This document shows positions 53,048 to 62,242 of a DNA stretch of 64,000 nucleotides, piece after piece. Within the stretch, counting starts at the first letter, position 1. Every line of letters starts with the position of its first letter. The notes below the pieces were generated by a model that worked only from the letters and a program-made list of their open reading frames with translations, was not told where the DNA came from and searched no databases. A program made the position numbers and the translations under genes. Origin of the DNA: Paraburkholderia sejongensis (GTDB lineage Bacteria; Pseudomonadota; Gammaproteobacteria; Burkholderiales; Burkholderiaceae). The stretch is taken from NCBI RefSeq assembly GCF_020880815.1, contig NZ_JAJITD010000008.1, positions 248,001-312,000 of the forward strand, written 5' to 3'.

Positions 53048-54187
53048 TCAGGCGATCAGTTGTTCGAGCACGCGGCGATACACGTTTTTCAGCGGCTCGA
53101 TGTGGGCGACTTCGATATGTTCGTCGATCTTGTGGATGCTCGCGTTCAGCGGACCGAATTCGATCACCTGTTCGCAGATGCGCGCGATGAAGCGGCCGTC
53201 CGAGGTGCCGCCGGTGGTCGACAGTTCGGTTTCGACGCCGGTTTCGTCCTTGATCGCTTTCGCCAGCGCGTTCGACAGCTCGCCGCGTGGCGTCAGGAAC
53301 GGCAGGCCGCTGACGCTCCACTGCAGATCGTATTCGAGGCCGTGCTTGTCGAGGATCGCGTGCACGCGTTGTTGCAGGCCTTCCACCGTGCTCGCGGTCG
53401 AGAAGCGGAAGTTGAACATCACGTCCGCGTGGCCCGGGATCACGTTGCTCGCGCCGGCGCCGCTGTGCAGGTTCGACACCTGCCAGGTGGTCGGCGGAAA
53501 GTATTCGTTGCCGTCGTCCCAGCGCTCGGCGACCAGTTCGGCGAGCGCGGGCGCCAGCAGATGCACCGGATTTTTCGCCAGATGCGGGTAGGCGATATGG
53601 CCCTGCACGCCCTTGACGACCAGCTTGCCCGACATCGAGCCGCGCCGGCCGTTCTTGACCATGTCGCCGAAGCGTTGGCTGGAGGTCGGCTCGCCGACGA
53701 TGCAGTAGTCGAGCCGTTCGCGCCGCGCCTGCAGCGCTTCGACGACCTTCACGGTGCCGTCGGTCGCCGGGCCTTCTTCGTCGCTGGTGATCAGGAACGC
53801 GATCGAACCGCGATGTTGCGGATTGGCGGCGACGAACTCCTCGCTCGCGACCACGAAGCCGGCGATCGACGCCTTCATGTCCGCCGCGCCGCGGCCGTAC
53901 AGCTTGCCGTCGCGCTGGGTCGGCTCGAACGGCGCCGAATGCCACTGTTCGAGCGGGCCGGTCGGCACCACGTCGGTGTGGCCGGCGAACGCGAGCAGCT
54001 TGCCGCGCGTGCCGTCGATGCCGCGTTTGACGGCCCACAGGTTGGTCACGCCGTTCGATTCGATCGTCTCGTGCTCGAAGCCGAGCGCGGCCAGGCGCTC
54101 GATCAGCAGACGCTGGCAATGCTGGTCGTCGGGCGTCACGGACGCGCGTGCGATCAGTTGTTCGGTAAGGGCGAGGGTGCCGGACAT
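53048..54187 (-). CDS. dapE: Succinyl-diaminopimelate desuccinylase
   Basis: A 379-residue M20 metallopeptidase-fold enzyme releasing LL-diaminopimelate in lysine synthesis. Metal ligands and catalytic residues lie in FAGHTDVVPTGP, YGRGAADMKASIAG (Asp) and ITSDEEGPATDGT (Glu-Glu). ATG 54187 begins MSGTLALTEQLIARASVTPDD, typical of DapE; the open frame upstream is not conserved. A strong minus-strand terminator hairpin ends only 28 bases before the ATG, so its expression depends on read-through or a separate start. Confidence 0.96.
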   Translation of the reverse strand: MSGTLALTEQLIARASVTPDDQHCQRLLIERLAALGFEHETIESNGVTNLWAVKRGIDGTRGKLLAFAGHTDVVPTGPLEQWHSAPFEPTQRDGKLYGRGAADMKASIAGFVVASEEFVAANPQHRGSIAFLITSDEEGPATDGTVKVVEALQARRERLDYCIVGEPTSSQRFGDMVKNGRRGSMSGKLVVKGVQGHIAYPHLAKNPVHLLAPALAELVAERWDDGNEYFPPTTWQVSNLHSGAGASNVIPGHADVMFNFRFSTASTVEGLQQRVHAILDKHGLEYDLQWSVSGLPFLTPRGELSNALAKAIKDETGVETELSTTGGTSDGRFIARICEQVIEFGPLNASIHKIDEHIEVAHIEPLKNVYRRVLEQLIA

Positions 54188-54214
54188 GGATTCAGTACAA
54201 GCCACTTGGAAATG

Positions 54215-54252
54215 AAAAAATGCCGGCTCGCGGTGATGCACCGCAGCCGGCA
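54215..54252 (-). terminator. Strong intrinsic terminator or attenuator between arsC-like gene and dapE
   Basis: On the minus strand a two-part stem (TGCCGGCT with AGCCGGCA at 54221-54228 / 54245-54252, and inner CGGTG / CACCG at 54231-54235 / 54239-54243, ATG/CAT loop) is followed by six Ts. Confidence 0.85.
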
Positions 54253-54308
54253 ACAGCATTTGAACGACGCGGCGCGAGGCCGCGTGCGTCACATTCAGGC
54301 AAACAGCG

Positions 54309-54674
54309 TCAGGCAAACAGCGCCGCGTAGTCATCCGCGGAAAAACCGAGCGACTTCACCCGCCCGTTGACCACCAGCACCGGCCGCTTGATCACCGACG
54401 GCTTGTGGATCATCAGCGCGATCGCGCCCGGTTCGGTTTCGGCGGCCGCCTTCATGTCGTCGGACAAACCGCGCCACGTGGTGCCGCGGCGGTTCAGCAG
54501 CGCGTCGAGCTTGACGTCCTTCAGCCAGTCCTGCACCAGCGGCTCGGTCACGCCGGCCTTCCTGAAGTCGTGAAACTCGAACTCGACGCCATGCTCTTCG
54601 AGCCACACGCGTGCTTTTTTCACGGTGTCGCAGTTCGGAATGCCATAGACGACGGTTTTGGTGCCGCGCGCCAT
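54309..54674 (-). CDS. ArsC/Spx-family reductase-like protein (YffB type)
   Basis: A 121-residue thioredoxin-fold protein. YGIPNCDTVKKARVWLEEHG has the single Cys and the N-C-D-T-V-K-K-A pattern of YffB, not the classical arsenate reductase context. RRGTTWRGL and KPSVIKRPVLVV complete the ArsC fold. It is regularly found between dapD and dapE in proteobacteria; its role is not settled, possibly a glutathione-dependent thiol reductase. Its ATG shares a base with the dapD stop (TGATG). Confidence 0.9.
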   Translation of the reverse strand: MARGTKTVVYGIPNCDTVKKARVWLEEHGVEFEFHDFRKAGVTEPLVQDWLKDVKLDALLNRRGTTWRGLSDDMKAAAETEPGAIALMIHKPSVIKRPVLVVNGRVKSLGFSADDYAALFA

Positions 54675-55501
54675 CAGTCGCCTCGCAGCAGCTCGTTCAG
54701 GCCGACCTTCGCGCGGGTCTTCGCGTCGACCTTCTTGACGATCACCGCGCAGTACAGGCTATGCGAGCCGTCCTTCGACGGCAGGTTGCCGGCCACCACG
54801 ACCGAGCCGGCCGGGATGCGGCCGTACGTGACTTCGCCGGTTTCGCGGTCGTAAATCTTGGTGCTCTGGCCGAGGTACACGCCCATCGAGATCACCGAGT
54901 TTTCTTCGACGATCACGCCTTCCACGACTTCCGAACGGGCGCCGATGAAGCAGTTGTCTTCGATGATGACCGGGTTCGCCTGCAGCGGCTCCAGCACGCC
55001 GCCGATACCCACGCCGCCCGACAGGTGCACGTTCTTGCCGATCTGCGCGCACGAACCGACGGTCGCCCACGTATCGACCATCGTGCCTTCGTCGACGTAT
55101 GCGCCGATGTTGGTGTACGACGGCATCAGGACGACGTTCTTCGCGATGAACGAGCCGCGGCGCGCGATGGCCGGGGGCACCACGCGGAAGCCGCCGGCGG
55201 CGAAGTCTTCAGCGGTGTAGTTCGCGAACTTCGACGGCACCTTGTCGTAGAACTGCGAGTAGCCGCCGGCCGGCATCGGCGCGTTGTCTTCGAGGCGGAA
55301 CGACAGCAGCACGGCCTTCTTCAGCCACTGGTTGACGACCCAGTCGCCGTCCTTCTTTTCGGCCACGCGCAGCGCGCCTTTGTCGAGTTGCTCGATCGCG
55401 TGGGCGACGGCTTCGCGCACTTCGGCCGGCGCGGCTTTCGGCGACAGGTCGGCGCGGTTGTCCCAGGCGGTGTCGATGATTTGCTGAAGTTGTTGCGACA
55501 T
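54674..55501 (-). CDS. dapD: Tetrahydrodipicolinate N-succinyltransferase
   Basis: A 275-residue left-handed beta-helix acyltransferase catalysing the first succinylase-branch step of DAP/lysine synthesis. Hexapeptide repeats run through IAKNVVLMPSYTNIGAYVDE, TMVDTWATVGSCAQIG and VGIGGVLEP. ATG 55501 starts MSQQLQQIIDTAWDNRADL; the open frame upstream runs into the gap after dapC. Standard length. Confidence 0.96.
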   Translation of the reverse strand: MSQQLQQIIDTAWDNRADLSPKAAPAEVREAVAHAIEQLDKGALRVAEKKDGDWVVNQWLKKAVLLSFRLEDNAPMPAGGYSQFYDKVPSKFANYTAEDFAAGGFRVVPPAIARRGSFIAKNVVLMPSYTNIGAYVDEGTMVDTWATVGSCAQIGKNVHLSGGVGIGGVLEPLQANPVIIEDNCFIGARSEVVEGVIVEENSVISMGVYLGQSTKIYDRETGEVTYGRIPAGSVVVAGNLPSKDGSHSLYCAVIVKKVDAKTRAKVGLNELLRGD

Positions 55502-55551
55502 ATGCGTGATTTTCTGAAGAGTTGAAGTCTGAAGAGGGGAGGCGGCGCGGC

Positions 55552-56796
55552 TCAGGCGGCGTTCAGCGAGCGGCAAAACTCGACGATCCGCTGCGCGCCT
55601 TCCGTGCATTCGTCGACGTCGGCGACGAGCGCGAGGCGCACGAAATTGCGGCCGGGGTTCACGCCGTGCGCGGTGCGCGCGAGGAACGAGCCCGGCAGAA
55701 CCGTCACATTATAGTCGGCGTAGAGGCGCTGGGCGAACTCGGTGTCCGTCAGGCCGGTGCGCTCGACGTTGGCCCACAGGTAGAACGCGGCGTCCGGCAG
55801 ACGCACGTCGAGCTCGTCGGCGAGCATCGGCGTGACGGTGGTGAACTTCTGCAGGTACTTCGCGCGGTTCTCGCGCACGTGGGTTTCGTCGTTCCACGCG
55901 GCGATGCTCGCGCTCTGAAATACCGTGGACAGCGCCGCGCCGTGGTAGGTGCGGTACAGCAGGAAGGCTTTCAGGATTGCCGCATCGCCGGCGACGAAGC
56001 CCGAGCGCATGCCCGGCACGTTCGAGCGCTTCGACAGGCTCGACAGCATCACCAGCCGCTCGTAGCCGCGGCCCAGTTGATGCGCCGCTTCGAGACCGCC
56101 GAGCGGCGGCTTCGCTTCGTCGAAATAGATTTCCGAGTAGCACTCGTCGGACGCGATCACGAAGCCGTAGCGGTCCGACAGCGCGAACAGTTCGCGCCAG
56201 TCGTCGAGCGTCAGCACCGCGCCGGTCGGGTTGCCGGGCGAGCACACGTACAGCAGCTGGGTGCGCGCCCACACGTCGGCCGGCACCGCCGAGTAGTCGC
56301 ATGCGAAGTTGCGCGCCGGGTCGCTATTGACGAAGTACGGCTGGGCGCCGCCGAGAAGCGCCGCGCCTTCGTAGATTTGGTAGAACGGGTTCGGACAGAG
56401 TACGATCGCAGGCTGCTTGCCGGTCGTGCCGGCGGCGTTTGCGCCCGCGTCGCGCTGCGGATCGAGCACGGTCTGCGCGAGCGCGAACAGCGCCTCGCGC
56501 GAGCCCGATACCGGCAGCACTTCGGTGGCCGGATCGAGCGGCGGCAGGTTATAGCGCGTCGACACCCATTTGGCGATCGACTCGCGCAGCGGCGCCGAGC
56601 CGAGCGTGGCGGGGTAGGTCGCGAGACCGCCGAGCGACGCGATCACGGCGTCGCGGATCAGCGGCGGGGTCGGATGTTTCGGCTCGCCGATGCCGAAGCT
56701 GATGTGCGCGAGGCCGGCCGGCGGCGTGACGTCCTTGAAAAGCACGCGCAGCTTTTCGAACGGATAGGACTGAAGGGAGTCGAGTAGCGGATTCAC
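55552..56796 (-). CDS. dapC: N-succinyldiaminopimelate aminotransferase
   Basis: A 414-residue fold type I PLP transaminase. PLP lysine in SSLSKRSNVPGMRSGF; CSPGNPTGAVL and SDECYSEIYFDE are class I aminotransferase segments. Position directly before dapD and the start NPLLDSLQSYPFEKLR identify DapC. The start codon is GTG at 56796 with no strong Shine-Dalgarno. An insertion around AGANAAGTTGK is Ala/Gly-rich. It is the first gene of the dapC-dapD-arsC-like unit. Confidence 0.94.
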   Translation of the reverse strand: MNPLLDSLQSYPFEKLRVLFKDVTPPAGLAHISFGIGEPKHPTPPLIRDAVIASLGGLATYPATLGSAPLRESIAKWVSTRYNLPPLDPATEVLPVSGSREALFALAQTVLDPQRDAGANAAGTTGKQPAIVLCPNPFYQIYEGAALLGGAQPYFVNSDPARNFACDYSAVPADVWARTQLLYVCSPGNPTGAVLTLDDWRELFALSDRYGFVIASDECYSEIYFDEAKPPLGGLEAAHQLGRGYERLVMLSSLSKRSNVPGMRSGFVAGDAAILKAFLLYRTYHGAALSTVFQSASIAAWNDETHVRENRAKYLQKFTTVTPMLADELDVRLPDAAFYLWANVERTGLTDTEFAQRLYADYNVTVLPGSFLARTAHGVNPGRNFVRLALVADVDECTEGAQRIVEFCRSLNAA

Positions 56797-57341
56797 GGAC
56801 GAGATGGCCTGATCGGGATGGACGCGGACAGAAGGCGAGAAAGCGTTGCACGCGGGACGGCGGGCGGCGCGTACAACGGCGTCTCATGCGCGCGCCGCAT
56901 GGGCCGACGAGGGCCGACCGGCAGCAGCAGCGAGCGGACGATTATAGCGTGGCGCGCCCCGCCGGGCGGCGCGTCGGCACGCAGAACAGGCAGCCGAGCG
57001 GAACCCACGCAGGTTTCGCGCAAAAAACACGCAGGAGCAGCAATGTACGCAGTAGTTGTGGAGACAATCCGGGCAGCCCGGCGTGAACCGGCCGCCGGCC
57101 GCAACGTCTCGCGCCCGCCCGGGCCGGGGCACGCCCGGGTTTGCGCCGGGATGTGGGCCCGGATGTGCGCTCGGAGGTGCGCCCGGGCGTCCACGCGAAT
57201 GTCCACGCGCGCATTCGCGGGCACTGACGCCCGCTTGTGCCCGCGCGCGTCCATCCCCGCACCCCGGCTCACCGTCGCACCCACTGTCACTTTTGCCGCC
57301 TCGCCGACGCCGATCACCCCCACCCGCCGGAGCCCCAGCCG
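56797..57341. other. Divergent gap between dapC and the EamA transporter gene
   Basis: No gene that I can support. The region is GC-rich, with degenerate GCCCGGGxTGTGCGC-like repeats between about 57115 and 57260 and one AT-richer patch near 57035-57065. Promoters for both neighbours must lie here but none is recognisable by consensus. Confidence 0.5.
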
Positions 57342-58436
57342 ATGACCAACTTGCTGCGCAACGGCTGGCCGACGCTTGCAATCATGCTCGGCGCGTCGGT
57401 CTGGGGGATCGTCTGGTATCCGCTGCGGATGCTGGCCGCGCTCGGCGTGACCGGCACCGCCGCGAGCGCGCTCACCAGCGGCACCGGCTGCCTGTTCGTG
57501 CTGCTGGTGCGGCGCCGCGCGCTGAAGACCGTGCGCTGGCACTGGCTGCTGCCGGCGCTCGCGCTCGCCGCCGGCGTCACCAATCTCGGTTTCGTGTGGG
57601 GCTCGATCCACGGTCAGGTGATGCGGGTGCTGCTGCTGTTCTATCTGACGCCCGCGTGGACCGCGCTGTTCGCGCACTTCATCCTGCATGAACGGCTCAC
57701 GTGGTCGGGCGCGGCGCTCGCGGCGCTGTCGCTGGCCGGCGCGATCACGATGCTGTGGTCGCCGCAGCTCGGCATCCCGATGCCCGGCAATCCGGCCGAA
57801 TGGGCGGGTCTGGCGGGCGGGATGGGCTTCGCGATGAGCAACGTGCTGATCCTGAAGACGAGCCGCGTGTTGCCGGACATGAAACCGGAGATGCGCACCG
57901 CGACGGTGTTCGGCGGCGCGGCGCTGCTCGGCGCGCTCGCGTCGCTGTTCGAGCCGATGCCCGCGCCGCCCGCCGGCGCGCATCTGCTCACGGCGGCGGG
58001 GCTGGTGCTGGGCCTCGGCTTGCTGCTCGCGTCGAACAACATGCTGGTGCAGTACGGGCTCGCGCGCGTGCCGGCCAACCGCGCGTCGATCATCATGCTG
58101 TTCGAGCTGGTCGTGACCGCGCTGTCCGCGTGGCTGTTCGCCGGCGAAATGCCCGGTCCGCGCGAATGGGCCGGCGGCGCGTGCATCGTGCTCGCGTCCG
58201 CGCTGTCGAGCTGGGTGCATCGCACGAAGAGCGCGCCGCCCGATCCCGCCATCGAGGACACCGGCGTGCCGGGCGAGCATGACGGCGGCGGCGCCGGCAC
58301 GCGGGCCAACGAGCGCACGAGCGGACACGCTAACGAAAGCACTACCGAACACACAAACGAGCACGGAATCGATCCGGTCCGCGAGCGCGACGACCACCGC
58401 AAGGGCGGTAAGAATCGCCCGCGCGCGATGGTATGA
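57342..58436 (+). CDS. EamA/DMT-family transporter
   Basis: A 364-residue protein with about ten membrane helices in two EamA repeats: LAIMLGASVWGIVWYPLRML begins the first, and WAGLAGGMGFAMSNVLILK begins the second, with PANRASIIMLFELVVTALSA as the conserved late loop. The substrate is unknown (metabolite/drug exporters of this superfamily). ATG 57342 with CGGAG before it is preferred. After about residue 300 comes a non-conserved polar tail rich in His/Glu/Asn/Thr (ERTSGHANESTTEHTNEH), apparently a cytoplasmic extension built of short repeats. Confidence 0.88.
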   Translation: MTNLLRNGWPTLAIMLGASVWGIVWYPLRMLAALGVTGTAASALTSGTGCLFVLLVRRRALKTVRWHWLLPALALAAGVTNLGFVWGSIHGQVMRVLLLFYLTPAWTALFAHFILHERLTWSGAALAALSLAGAITMLWSPQLGIPMPGNPAEWAGLAGGMGFAMSNVLILKTSRVLPDMKPEMRTATVFGGAALLGALASLFEPMPAPPAGAHLLTAAGLVLGLGLLLASNNMLVQYGLARVPANRASIIMLFELVVTALSAWLFAGEMPGPREWAGGACIVLASALSSWVHRTKSAPPDPAIEDTGVPGEHDGGGAGTRANERTSGHANESTTEHTNEHGIDPVRERDDHRKGGKNRPRAMV

Positions 58437-58608
58437 TTGCCCCTCATTAGCCGGCGCGTGCGCAGTTGCGAGTGCAGCAGCGCATCCAGCCGGCAACCCA
58501 ATTGCGAAGGCTCGCGAGGTTGCGTGGGCCGTCCCGCCATGGCGGTGAACGACCGGCGCAACCTCGCGAGCCACCTATCACACCCTCTTTTCAAACAGCG
58601 AAATCGCC

Positions 58609-61600
58609 GTGCGTCTCACCTCGATCAAACTCGCTGGCTTCAAATCCTTCGTCGATCCCACCCATTTCCAGGTCCCAGGCCAGCTAGTCGGCGTGGTCGG
58701 CCCGAACGGGTGCGGCAAATCCAACATCATCGACGCCGTGCGCTGGGTGCTCGGCGAATCGCGCGCGTCGGAGCTGCGCGGCGAGTCGATGCAGGACGTG
58801 ATCTTCAACGGCTCGACGGCCCGCAAGCCCGGCAGCCGCGCGAGCGTCGAACTGGTGTTCGACAACGCGGAAGGCCGCGCCGCCGGCCAGTGGGGCCAGT
58901 ATGCGGAAATCGCGGTGAAGCGCGTGCTGACCCGCGACGGCACCTCCAGCTACTACATCAACAATCTGCCGGCGCGCCGCCGCGACATCCAGGACATCTT
59001 CCTCGGCACCGGTCTCGGGCCGCGCGCGTACGCGATCATCGGGCAGGGCATGATCGCGCGCCTGATCGAGGCGAAGCCGGAAGAGTTGCGGGTGTTCCTC
59101 GAAGAAGCCGCCGGCGTGTCGAAGTACAAGGAACGCCGCCGCGAGACCGAGAACCGTCTGCACGACACGCGCGAGAACCTGACACGGGTCGAGGACATCG
59201 TCCGCGAACTGGGCGCGAATCTCGAGAAGCTCGAAGCGCAGGCGATCGTCGCGACCCGCTATCGCGAGTTGCAGACCGACGGCGAAGAAAAGCAGCGGCT
59301 GCTGTGGCTGTTGCGCAAGAACGAGGCGGGCGGCGAGCAGCAACGTCAGCAGCGCGCGATCGAACAGGCCCAGATCGACCTCGAAGCGCAGACCGCGAGG
59401 CTGCGCGAAGTGGAACTGGAACTCGAAACGCTGCGGGTCGCGCATTACTCGGCGAGCGACGCGATGCAGGGCGCGCAAGGCGCGCTCTATGAAGCGAACG
59501 CGGAAGTGAGCCGGCTCGAGGCGGAGATCCGCTTCATCGTCGAGTCGCGCAATCGCGTGCAGGCGCAGATCGCCGCGCTGACCGCGCAGCGCGAGCAGTG
59601 GCAGTCGCAGGCGGACAAGGCACAGGACGATATCGCCGACGCCGAGGAGCAGCTGGCCGTCGCCGAAGAAAAAGCGCTGCTCGCCGAAGAGGACGCGGCC
59701 GCGAAGCACGACGCGCTGCCCGCGCTCGAAGCGCGCTGGCGCGACGCGCAGGCCGAACTGAACGCGGAGCGCGGCGGCATCGCGCAGACCGAACAGGCGC
59801 TCAAACTCGAAGCCGCGCATCAGCGCAATGCCGATCAGCAGTTGCAGCAGTTGCAGCAGCGCCATGAGCGGCTGAAGTCGGAAGCAGGCGGGCTCGACGC
59901 GCCCGACGAAGCGCAGCTCGAAGAGTTGCGCATGCAGCTCGCCGAACACGAGGAAATCCTGCACGACGCGCAGGCGCGTCTCGCCGATGCGCAGGAAACG
60001 CTGCCGCGGCTGGACGGCGAGCGCCGCGCCGCGCAGGAGCGCGTGCAGGCCGAAAGCGCGCAGATTCATCAGCTCGACGCACGCCTCGCCGCGCTCAAGC
60101 AACTGCAGGAGAGCGTGCAGACCGAGGGCAAGATCCAGCAGTGGCTCGACAAGCACGAACTGGGCGGCCTGCCGCGTCTGTGGAAGAAGCTGCACGTCGA
60201 AGCCGGCTGGGAAACCGCGCTCGAAGCGATGCTGCGCGAGCGCCTCGCCGCGCTCGAAGTGTCGAATCTCGACTGGGTCAAGGCGTTCGCGACCGATGCG
60301 CCGCCCGCCAAGCTCGCGTTCTACGCGCCGCCCTCGGCCGGTCAGCCGGCGCCGGCGGCGCCCGCCGCGCTGCGCTCGCTGTTGTCGCTGGTACGGATCG
60401 AAGACGCGGGCATCCGCGCGGTGCTGAACGACTGGCTCGGCCTCGCGTTCGTCGCCGACGATCTGCAGCAGGCTTTGGCGCTGCGCTCGCAACTGCCCGA
60501 AGGCGGCGCGTTCGTCGTCAAGGCGGGGCACCTGGTCACCCGCGTCGGCGTGCAACTGTACGCGGCCGACTCCGAACAGGCCGGCATGCTCGGTCGCCAG
60601 CAGGAAATCGAAAACCTCGGCCGTCAGGTGCGCGCGCAGGCGTTGCTCGCGGACGAGGCGAAGGCCGCCGCGATCCGCGCGGAAGCCGCGCATACCCAGG
60701 CCGCGCAGGCGCTCGCCGATCTGCGTGCGCAAGCCGAGCGCGCGACCCAGCGGGTCCACGCATTGCAGATGGACGTGCTGAAGCTGACCCAGGCGCATGA
60801 GCGCTACACGCAGCGCAGCACGCAGATTCGCGAGGAACTCGAGGAAATCGCCGCGCAGGTCGAGGAGCAGCGCGCGCTGCGGGCCGAATCGGAAGCGAAC
60901 TTCGAGCGTCACGATGGCGAACTCGCCGAATTGCAGGCGCGCTTCGAAGATCATCAACTGGCGTTCGAAGCGCTCGACGAACAACTGACGAGCGCGCGCG
61001 GCGAAGCGCGCGATCTCGACCGTGCCGCGACCGATGCGCGCTTCGCCGCGCGCAACATGACGAACCGGATCGATGAGCTCAAGCGCAGCATCCAGGTCGC
61101 GCACGAGCAGAGCGAGCGCGTGGCCGGCTCGCTCGAAGACGCGCGCGCCGAACTCGAAACGATCAACGAGCAGACCGCGCACACCGGCTTGCAGGACGCG
61201 CTCGACATCCGCACCGCGAAGGAAGAAGCGCTGCGCGCCGCGCGCGTCGAACTCGACGACCTGACCGCGAAGCTGCGGGCGGCCGACGAAACCCGCCTGA
61301 CCGCCGAGCGCGCGTTGCAGCCGTTGCGCGATCGCATCAACGAATTGCAGTTGAAGGAACAGGCCGCGCGCCTGAACGGCGAGCAGTTCATCGAACAGCT
61401 CGCGGCGGCGGGCGTCGACGAGGCCGAGTTGCAGGCCAAGCTGACGCCGGACATGAAGCCGTCGTACCTGCAAGGCGAAGTCACGCGCATCAACAACGCG
61501 ATCATCGCGCTCGGGCCGGTCAACATGGCCGCGCTCGACGAGCTGAAAGCGGCGACCGAGCGCAAGACCTTCCTCGACGCGCAGTCTGCCGATCTGACCA

Positions 61601-62130
61601 GCGCGATCGAAACGCTCGAAGACGCGATCCGCAAGATCGACGCGGAGACCCGCACGCTGCTGCAAAGCACCTTCGACGAAGTGAACCGTCATTTCGGCGA
61701 GCTGTTCCCGCGCCTGTTCGGCGGCGGTCAGGCGAAGCTGATCATGACCGGCGACGAAATTCTCGATGCCGGCGTGCAGGTGATGGCGCAGCCGCCGGGC
61801 AAGAAGAATTCGACGATTCACCTGCTGTCGGGCGGCGAGAAGGCGCTGACCGCGACCGCGCTGGTGTTCGCGATGTTCCAGCTCAATCCGGCGCCGTTCT
61901 GTCTGCTCGACGAAGTCGACGCGCCGCTCGACGACGCGAACACCGAGCGCTTTGCGAACCTCGTGCGGGCGATGTCGGACAAGACCCAGTTCCTGTTCAT
62001 CTCGCACAACAAGATCGCGATGGAGATGGCGCAGCAGCTGATCGGCGTGACGATGCAGGAGCAGGGCGTGTCGCGGATCGTCGCGGTCGACATGGAAACG
62101 GCGGCGGGTTTCGCCCAGAATATCGTTTGA
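58609..62130 (+). CDS. smc: Chromosome segregation protein SMC
   Basis: An 1173-residue condensin ATPase. Walker A GPNGCGKS at residues 31-38, long coiled coils, a hinge about residues 500-680, and near 1072 the signature LLSGGEKALTATAL and Walker B CLLDEVDAPLDD. GTG 58609 gives the conserved start MRLTSIKLAGFKSFVDPT. The presence of Smc, not MukB, is normal for betaproteobacteria; ScpA/ScpB partners are not in the window. zipA and ligA follow on the same strand. Confidence 0.97.
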   Translation: MRLTSIKLAGFKSFVDPTHFQVPGQLVGVVGPNGCGKSNIIDAVRWVLGESRASELRGESMQDVIFNGSTARKPGSRASVELVFDNAEGRAAGQWGQYAEIAVKRVLTRDGTSSYYINNLPARRRDIQDIFLGTGLGPRAYAIIGQGMIARLIEAKPEELRVFLEEAAGVSKYKERRRETENRLHDTRENLTRVEDIVRELGANLEKLEAQAIVATRYRELQTDGEEKQRLLWLLRKNEAGGEQQRQQRAIEQAQIDLEAQTARLREVELELETLRVAHYSASDAMQGAQGALYEANAEVSRLEAEIRFIVESRNRVQAQIAALTAQREQWQSQADKAQDDIADAEEQLAVAEEKALLAEEDAAAKHDALPALEARWRDAQAELNAERGGIAQTEQALKLEAAHQRNADQQLQQLQQRHERLKSEAGGLDAPDEAQLEELRMQLAEHEEILHDAQARLADAQETLPRLDGERRAAQERVQAESAQIHQLDARLAALKQLQESVQTEGKIQQWLDKHELGGLPRLWKKLHVEAGWETALEAMLRERLAALEVSNLDWVKAFATDAPPAKLAFYAPPSAGQPAPAAPAALRSLLSLVRIEDAGIRAVLNDWLGLAFVADDLQQALALRSQLPEGGAFVVKAGHLVTRVGVQLYAADSEQAGMLGRQQEIENLGRQVRAQALLADEAKAAAIRAEAAHTQAAQALADLRAQAERATQRVHALQMDVLKLTQAHERYTQRSTQIREELEEIAAQVEEQRALRAESEANFERHDGELAELQARFEDHQLAFEALDEQLTSARGEARDLDRAATDARFAARNMTNRIDELKRSIQVAHEQSERVAGSLEDARAELETINEQTAHTGLQDALDIRTAKEEALRAARVELDDLTAKLRAADETRLTAERALQPLRDRINELQLKEQAARLNGEQFIEQLAAAGVDEAELQAKLTPDMKPSYLQGEVTRINNAIIALGPVNMAALDELKAATERKTFLDAQSADLTSAIETLEDAIRKIDAETRTLLQSTFDEVNRHFGELFPRLFGGGQAKLIMTGDEILDAGVQVMAQPPGKKNSTIHLLSGGEKALTATALVFAMFQLNPAPFCLLDEVDAPLDDANTERFANLVRAMSDKTQFLFISHNKIAMEMAQQLIGVTMQEQGVSRIVAVDMETAAGFAQNIV

Positions 62131-62242
62131 GTCAAGGCCTGCGCGGGCGGCGCGTTCAGCGCAGCGGCGGTGCTGACCGGCCGCGCGAGAACTGAAGCGC
62201 ACGCAATCCCGCGCGGATGGAAGAATTGCTGATGGAGCATGC

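Noticed and set aside
57100..57341. Small coding genes in the GC-rich gap before the EamA gene
   Set aside because: Frames exist on both strands but give only repetitive Arg/Pro/Gly text with no start context or conserved feature.
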